NCBI GenBank assembly: GCA_029931535.1
Contig: JAQPZY010001037.1
Coordinates: forward strand, 124,001 to 188,000
From: Margaritifera margaritifera
Lineage: Eukaryota; Mollusca; Bivalvia; Unionida; Margaritiferidae
Reading direction: 5' to 3'
Length of the DNA: 64,000 nucleotides
Shown here: piece by piece, positions 59,501-64,000 of the stretch
Numbering within the stretch: position 1 is the stretch's first letter
Layout of the letters: every line of letters starts with the position of its first letter
Translations under genes and position numbers: made by a program
The notes under the pieces: generated by a model
What the model was told of the DNA's origin: nothing
The model's database searches: none
What the model saw: only the letters and a program-made list of their open reading frames with translations

Positions 59501-60890
59501 TATGCAGATATTTGTCTCGTGGCGGGACAACAACCATACACCACGAACTTGGAGGCGGAACTGCGAAACCATCTCTTTGACGGCTATGATCCGCTACAAA
59601 GACCTGATCAGACTGTTAGTACGCAGGTCAATCTCAATCTACTGACAATTAACACCTTGGTAGGTACAACGTGCCTGGCGTCTGTCTGTCAGCTTTATCC
59701 AGTGTTTAATTTCGTATACGTGACATTCTCGACATCAAAGTGAACTTCATTCACTGTTAGTGTTCCTAACGTCATGGATCTGAAAATCTTGTATGTTTTT
59801 CCATAATACGTATTGTGATTTTTGTCTCTGGTTTGCGTGTCTTTTGCGTCTAGCTGATGAGAATATCCCTGTATAATAAGTGTATTGTTTGAAGCTCCCA
59901 CTACGTGCCTCAAAAAGTAACGGGGTCAATCATTTCAACAATCAATTGCAAAGGCACGAGCCTGTCCTTCAATGATTGGTGCCTTTCTTAGGGTACTTCA
60001 ATTCTCATTTCTTGAAGAAAAAAAACCGAGCCACCACTTTAAAGAGTGCTTGCTATATATTTATATGCATTTCTACAATAAAAAATTTCGGAAACCTCAA
60101 TAAAAGAAATGTCTTGTATACGAGGCTGTTGCCACCCCCACCCCTTACCCTCGGAAAATATATAAGATCCACTGTAATTGTATGATAGCTCTATCACAAT
60201 GGTATATTGATAGAGAGTTGAGAAACTAAACCTTTTTGTTCATTAAATTTGGGAATTAGCTCTTTATCAATGCCACAAACAGGATATCTATGGACACATA
60301 AGACATGTTAAGATTTCCTAGGATTCAAATATCGGCCAACATTCAGAGAAAAAGGAAGGTATTGTATCAAAACAAGAAAAAGAGAAGCTGACATAAATTC
60401 GTTAATTTCGGGAAACAAAACAGCCAAAATAGTTCATTATTGCTTAAAAAAATTGCAATGTTAACTAGAATGATAAATATTTTGAGAATTTAGTTTAGGT
60501 AATATTATTGCAAGTCAGGCTTTACAAATGTGTTTAAACCCCACCTGATATCACTTTTCTTTTCCATTCCAGGATATTAAAGAACAAAAACTCTCTGTAT
60601 CCGGATATTTCTACATGGTGAGTCTCTTAACATGTAAATGTGTTGAAAACAATAATACATACATTTGGTATGTATGTATGTATGTATGTATGTATGTATG
60701 TATGTATGTATGTATGTATGTATGTATGTATGTATGTATGTATGTATGTATGTATGTATGTACGTACGTATGTATGTATGTATGTATGTATGTATGTATG
60801 TATGTATGTATGTGGGCGAGTATGTTTGTATGTGTACGTGTATTAGCTATTTGTGAAGAATAAAATATGTTTTTTACAGGAAAGACAAAA

Positions 60891-60949
<59 letters not shown>

Positions 60950-61027
60950 GCAATAAACTGACAACGAACAGTGCAAAACTAGTTTTCAACTAGACTAAGC
61001 GCTTTCGACTTTCAATGGAGTCGAAAG

Positions 61028-61083
<56 letters not shown>

Positions 61084-61199
61084 TAGCGTTGGGAAGACTC
61101 TAGACTCTCGTGGACTGGCAACACAACATATCAGAATATCCGTTTTTTATTCAGCAATGAAAACTACATGTGGAGGCCCGCAATCATTGTTGAAAATTC
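55896..61199 (+). CDS. Nicotinic-acetylcholine-receptor-like cys-loop subunit, first four coding exons; partial at 3' end
   Basis: Pentameric ligand-gated ion channel subunit of the plasma membrane (family assignment). Exons 55896-55941, 59508-59659, 60573-60617 and 61087-61199 (46, 152, 45, 113 nt) have GT-AG borders and compatible phases, giving 118 codons plus two bases. The start gives a signal peptide, [20 protein letters not shown]. The N-terminal helix and loop follow ([20 protein letters not shown]), then [40 protein letters not shown] and [11 protein letters not shown]. The 45-nt third exon and the split codon after exon 4 reproduce the classical nAChR gene layout. Loop D Trp is Tyr and loop A Tyr is Glu, so agonist may not be acetylcholine or the subunit may be accessory. 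The cys-loop and TM exons were not found up to 64000. Confidence 0.9.
55941..56040. repeat. 24-bp minisatellite whose unit contains the exon-1 splice donor
   Basis: About four copies of GTAAGTATATTTTAATATATTTG starting exactly at the exon-1 donor. Each unit therefore begins with a GTAAGTA- or ATAAGTA-type donor-like string. Confidence 0.88.
56041..59398. other. Receptor-like gene intron 1, no other gene seen
   Basis: 3.6-kb intron. Contents: a duplication of CTTGCCGATAAAATCTCG (56114, 56146), a CTA/AAT triplet tract at 57508-57576, and three diverged units of about 190 bp at 58400-58900 (TATATTTCCTAAACTCC, TTGAGGTCAAGGTCACAGT, GGTTTTGGTTAAAGTTT). It ends in a long (ATT)n. No exon recognised. 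Confidence 0.6.
59399..59495. repeat. (ATT)n microsatellite abutting receptor-like exon 2
   Basis: ATT-rich tract ending 12 bp before the exon-2 acceptor (TATTAATGTTATGCAG). It forms part of the pyrimidine-poor region where the polypyrimidine tract would be. Confidence 0.95.
59508..59659 (+). CDS. Receptor-like exon 2 (N-terminal ligand-binding region)
   Basis: Acceptor TTATGCAG|AT, donor ACCTTG|GTAGGT; 152 nt. It encodes [40 protein letters not shown] and [10 protein letters not shown]. The 'L...L...Y(N/D)P..RP......V...L.L..I' pattern is the start of the mature nAChR extracellular domain. Confidence 0.92.
60573..60617 (+). CDS. Receptor-like exon 3 (45 nt, loop D region)
   Basis: Acceptor TTTTCCATTCCAG|GAT, donor TACATG|GTGAGT. 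Fifteen codons, [15 protein letters not shown], aligning with DEKNQ-L-TN-WL-M of nAChRs. The 45-nt length is the canonical size of this exon. The position of the conserved loop D Trp is Tyr. A (TATG)n microsatellite begins about 50 bp downstream. Confidence 0.92.
60664..60812. repeat. (TATG)n microsatellite
   Basis: About 145 bp of TATG repeats with one TACG interruption, in the intron between receptor exons 3 and 4. Confidence 0.98.
60893..61080. repeat. Two (TA)n tracts around a hairpin, abutting receptor-like exon 4
   Basis: (TA)n at 60893-60946 and 61030-61080 flank an 80-bp spacer that contains a perfect 11-bp-stem hairpin, CGCTTTCGACT/AGTCGAAAGCG (61000-61029). The second tract runs into the exon-4 acceptor TATATTCTAG. 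Confidence 0.95.
61087..61199 (+). CDS. Receptor-like exon 4 (loop A region)
   Basis: Acceptor ATATATATTCTAG|CG, donor GAAAATTC|GTAAGT; 113 nt. It encodes [28 protein letters not shown] and [17 protein letters not shown] and MW-P-I-V-NS are nAChR signatures. It contains an N-glycosylation sequon (NTT). Ends in phase 2, as in vertebrate nAChR exon 4. Confidence 0.94.
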
Positions 61200-61848
61200 G
61201 TAAGTTGATTTTTCTCTGCTATAAGCGGTTTCTTTCTTTCTTTCTATCTTTCTTACTTTTAAAATTTTTTTTTAAGCATAGTTCAAAATTGTTTGAGTTC
61301 AGAAGCAGGATTAAATACCGGTTACATTTCAGTTATTTGCGTACAAAGTATCTATGGGTTCATTTTCTATGGATTCTGTTTTCATTCTCTGAAAAAAAAT
61401 TAGAGGGATTAATCCCCCAATTTTCTGTTTTCCTTCTTATGTTATAGAACGAAGAAAGTAATATTTTATTATTTCAGTTTCACTTGACTGTCTATTAGCT
61501 ATGAATTAATTTATTCATCTTCCAAAGGTATGTGGATATATGTATGTTTATTAAAGTATGTGGGTCATTGGTGTATATTGCAGAATAAAATTTACTGGTA
61601 TTTGTTCTTTTTTTTTTTCGCACAGTTTGACTTTGGTTGTATGTCTATTACACGTAAAGAGACTATAATTTGTAATTAGCATTGCCACGTTCCAATGATC
61701 TTAAATTGTGAAAATATTAGTTTGTGTCTTTCTCTCATAAACGTAGAGATCAACTCATCATCTTAAAGAGTTAAATTATTGTGTATCTCCTATACTATAT
61801 CAATAGTCAGAATAAATCATTGAGTCTTGTGTTCGAGCGTTAAGTCTC
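61200..61848. other. Presumed receptor intron, no exon seen
   Basis: AT-rich sequence with no cys-loop exon recognisable on the plus strand. The next expected exon would encode the cys-loop; it is not found before 64000. Confidence 0.5.
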
Positions 61849-61882
61849 ATATCACCCTCACGTCAGCACGTGAGGGTGATAT
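61849..61882. repeat. Perfect 15-bp stem palindrome, 4-nt loop
   Basis: ATATCACCCTCACGT - CAGC - ACGTGAGGGTGATAT, a perfect hairpin. Nothing suggests a transcription terminator in this eukaryotic context. Confidence 0.97.
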
Positions 61883-62047
61883 ATACACAAAACTACATAT
61901 GTGTTTTGTTCTGGGTCGGGCGAAAAGAATGAGTTTGATATGGTGCATGGATACGCCGAGGCCGTTAGGCCGAGACCTATTCATGAGCCATATCAAACGA
62001 GTTCTTTCCCCCGACTCAGAACAAAGCACGAACACGGTTTTGTATTT
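61883..62047. repeat. Imperfect inverted repeat, about 70-bp arms
   Basis: The left arm 61883-61953 (TTTTGTTCTGGGTCGGG, GAGTTTGATATGG-GCATG) pairs with 61979-62047 (CATGAGCCATATCAAACGAG, CCCGACTCAGAACAAA). A 25-bp GC-rich centre contains GGCCGTTAGGCC. It starts immediately after the perfect palindrome at 61849. Confidence 0.9.
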
Positions 62048-62307
62048 ATTACATACCCCATCTTTTGCGCTTTTGTAAATAGTTTTAGTTTTGCGTATGA
62101 ATGAAATTCAAAGCGAATTGGAATTTACAAACGTTCGATTCACTGTGTCTAAAAATATCGATGCGCGGACGTTTGAGAAGACACCAAAGTAGTTCCTATC
62201 TGGCTGTGTGATACGGAAACACGGATTGAACATCTGTATCGAACGCCAGATCAACAATGTAAGATTAAATGTGTATATAATAATATATAATTATTGACTT
62301 CGTATAT

Positions 62308-62387
62308 CGGTTACTACGAGGATTTATCATCCCCATACAAAATTATTTTTTCGGGTTGTTGCTGCTGATAAATCCTCGTAGCAACCG
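62308..62387. repeat. 22-bp-arm inverted repeat, 36-nt loop
   Basis: CGGTTACTACGAGGATTTATCA (two pieces of 20 and 2) at 62308-62329 pairs with its reverse complement at 62366-62387, with one mismatch. It may be a small MITE; no target duplication is clear. Confidence 0.92.
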
Positions 62388-62759
62388 AAATAAAATGAAT
62401 GAATTATGGTTTCATTATAAGACTTTCAGTTTTTCAGTTTCTTGCCGATAAAATAATGAGACAGCACTTGATAAATATTTGAATAATTAACAACAGCCAA
62501 AAAAAAGGACAGAAACATTACAACAAAATATACGTTTTTAGTTTATTACATACATACTGATATAAATTCGATTGATCGATTGATCATTGTAACAATACTT
62601 ACCCGGTTAATTATAGTCTTTAAACTTTAATTGAAAGAGCAAACACGGACATGCGAAAGGGAGAGGAAGAGGCAGACGGACGGACGGAAAATACATTCTG
62701 TAAATGATTAGTGATCCATGATGCACACACTGGATAATGATTTGACTACCTACACTGGC
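62388..62759. other. No gene seen
   Basis: Short AT-rich stretch between the palindromes and the LINE. Contains GACGGACGGACGGA at about 62677. Confidence 0.45.
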
Positions 62760-64000
62760 GATAAGACGTCAGTATCCATAAATGGTGTTACCAGCAGGGA
62801 TATAAATCCAGCCACTGGTCTAGACAATATTCCCGGCCGACTGCTGCATGAAACGGCAACTTAGCTCGCTCCTGCACTCACCCACATCCTCCAAGCATCT
62901 CCAACCAAGACAAGGTACCAAAAGACTGGAAAAGGCAACAGGTTGTCTAGGTATTTAAGAAAGGTGACAAAGAAAATCCATCCATGTATCCATAAATGGT
63001 GTTACCAAGCTTCTCAGTGATATAAATCCATGTAAAGCCACTGGTCCAGACAATATTCCCGGCCAACTACTGCGTGAAACGGCAACTCGGCTCGCTCTTG
63101 CACTCACCTACATCCCACATCCTCCGAGCATCCATCAACCAAGGCAAGGTATCAAAATACTGGAAAAGGGCACAGGTTGCGTCGGTATTTAAGAAAGGTG
63201 ATAGAGGAAATCCATTCAACTACCGTCCCATTTCACTGACCTCAATCTGCTGCAATGTTGCTGAGCATATAATCCACAGCTCCATTATCACATATCTGGA
63301 AAACTAAAACATACTATCTGACCAACAGCATGGCTTCAGCAAACGACGATCAACGAAAACTCAGCTCATAATTTATATTCAAGACCTGGCCACAGGACTT
63401 AATTATGGTGAGCAATTGGATGCCATTCTCTTAGATTTCTCCAAAGGTTTCGACAAGGTCCCACACCAACGATTTCTACTAAAACTCCACCGTTATGGAG
63501 TGAAGGACAACATCCTATCATGGACTGAGGGCTGTTTGTCACGCAGAACGTAAGAATTAGTGCTTGATGGTAAGACATCAACATCCTGCGATGTTAACTC
63601 AGGTGTACCACAAGGTACCGTACTTAGACCCTTACTTTTCTTGGTGTACATAAATGACTTGCCAAACTGTGTCCAATCCCAGCACCGCCTCTTTGCTGAC
63701 AACTGTCTCATATATAGGAGAAAATTAAATTAACCGAAGATTGTGCGTCTCTTCAGAAGGACCTTGTCTAGCTCCAAATTCACATGTCGATATCATCATC
63801 AAAAAGGCTAATTCCACACGTGCTTTCCTGAATCGAAACATCAGTATGTGCCCACCAGAGGCCAAAGCTCAAGCTTAGAAGACTTTTGTCCGTCCAATAT
63901 TCTATTACGCCTCAACACTTTGGGACCCTTATACATAGCGAAACATTGAGGCTTTAGAAAGAGTACAGGGAGAGGCCGCCAGGTTAGTTACCAATGACTT
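62760..64000 (+). mobile_element. Second LINE (CR1/L2/Jockey-type RT), decayed, continues past window end
   Basis: Sense RT motifs in order: KATGPDNIPG-type start (about 63033), FKKGDRGNPFNYRPISLTSI (about 63190), LDAILLDFSKGFDKVPHQRF (about 63418), GVPQGTVLRPLLFLVYINDL (about 63603), HRLFADNCLIYRR (about 63685), then AFLNRNISMCPPEAKAQ-type post-RT. The YADD-type box reads FADN, so a catalytic Asp is lost, and there are stops at about 63305 and 63551 and later frameshifts. The 5' edge of the RT is partly duplicated: 62781-62975 and 62992-63200 are diverged copies about 211 bp apart. Lies in the presumed intron of the receptor-like gene. Confidence 0.88.

Noticed and set aside
60875..60900. 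Alternative acceptor TTTTTTACAG|GAAAGACAAAAGG as a receptor exon
   Set aside because: Sequence after the AG runs straight into (TA)n with no receptor-like codons; exon 3 joins exon 4 at 61087 in phase with good homology.

Overview
This is a eukaryotic, AT-rich, intron- and repeat-dense genomic window. It reads like a marine bivalve or related mollusc: vertebrate-like exon/intron structure, tRNA-derived SINEs, DIRS and APE-type LINE retroelements, pogo/Tigger-like and hAT MITEs, many minisatellites, and long (TA)n, (TC)n, (ATT)n and (CATA)n microsatellites. The organism call is an inference from style; no species-diagnostic sequence was recognised.

Two host genes can be supported, both on the + strand and both incomplete. 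(1) The 3' half of OLA1 (Obg-like ATPase 1, YchF family) lies in five exons from 3746 to 26700. The exons join in phase (585 nt, 194 codons plus stop) and carry the end of the G domain and the whole C-terminal TGS region; the GTP/ATP-binding N-terminal half lies left of the window. (2) The 5' end of a nicotinic-acetylcholine-receptor-like cys-loop subunit lies in four exons from 55896 to 61199: signal peptide, N-terminal helix, a 45-nt exon and the loop D/loop A exon. Two aromatic-box positions are substituted, so it looks like a divergent subunit. The cys-loop and membrane domains are not seen and should lie to the right.

Layout. 1-3745: upstream OLA1 intron with fragments of a pogo/Tigger-type and a hAT-type transposase on the minus strand and a small MITE. 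3844-12032: OLA1 intron holding a SINE, a MITE and a nearly complete but decayed DIRS1-like tyrosine-recombinase retrotransposon (about 5592-10829) with inverted terminal repeats and an internal complementary region. It is followed by a 45-bp minisatellite whose units carry 3'-splice-site-like tracts. 12174-18763: introns with a 1.47-kb TA-flanked element, a second DIRS fragment, a hAT MITE with a perfect 8-bp target duplication, and old tandem repeats. 18887-26574: the last OLA1 intron, full of minisatellites. 26701-33200: downstream sequence with SINEs and a 157-bp MITE. About 33200-43080: a diverged tandem copy of about 20365-32100, including a frameshifted copy of the last OLA1 exon (36988), a 1.6-kb telomere-motif-bearing satellite (34052-35665) and a 3.7-kb TIR-bounded element filled with about 300-bp repeats (37679-41367). 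43574-46708: a decayed LINE ending in an (AAT)n(ATT)n palindrome. 46709-55895: mostly anonymous sequence with microsatellites and a long inverted repeat (47601-48533). 55896-61199: the receptor-like gene. 61849-62387: three palindromes. 62760-64000: a second LINE running off the window.

There is no evidence for prokaryotic features, CRISPR, rRNA or intact tRNA genes. The most informative structures are the tandem duplication, whose two copies serve as empty-site controls for several mobile insertions; the DIRS element with its recombination-templating region; the decoy 3' splice-site minisatellite; and the satellite-filled TIR element.
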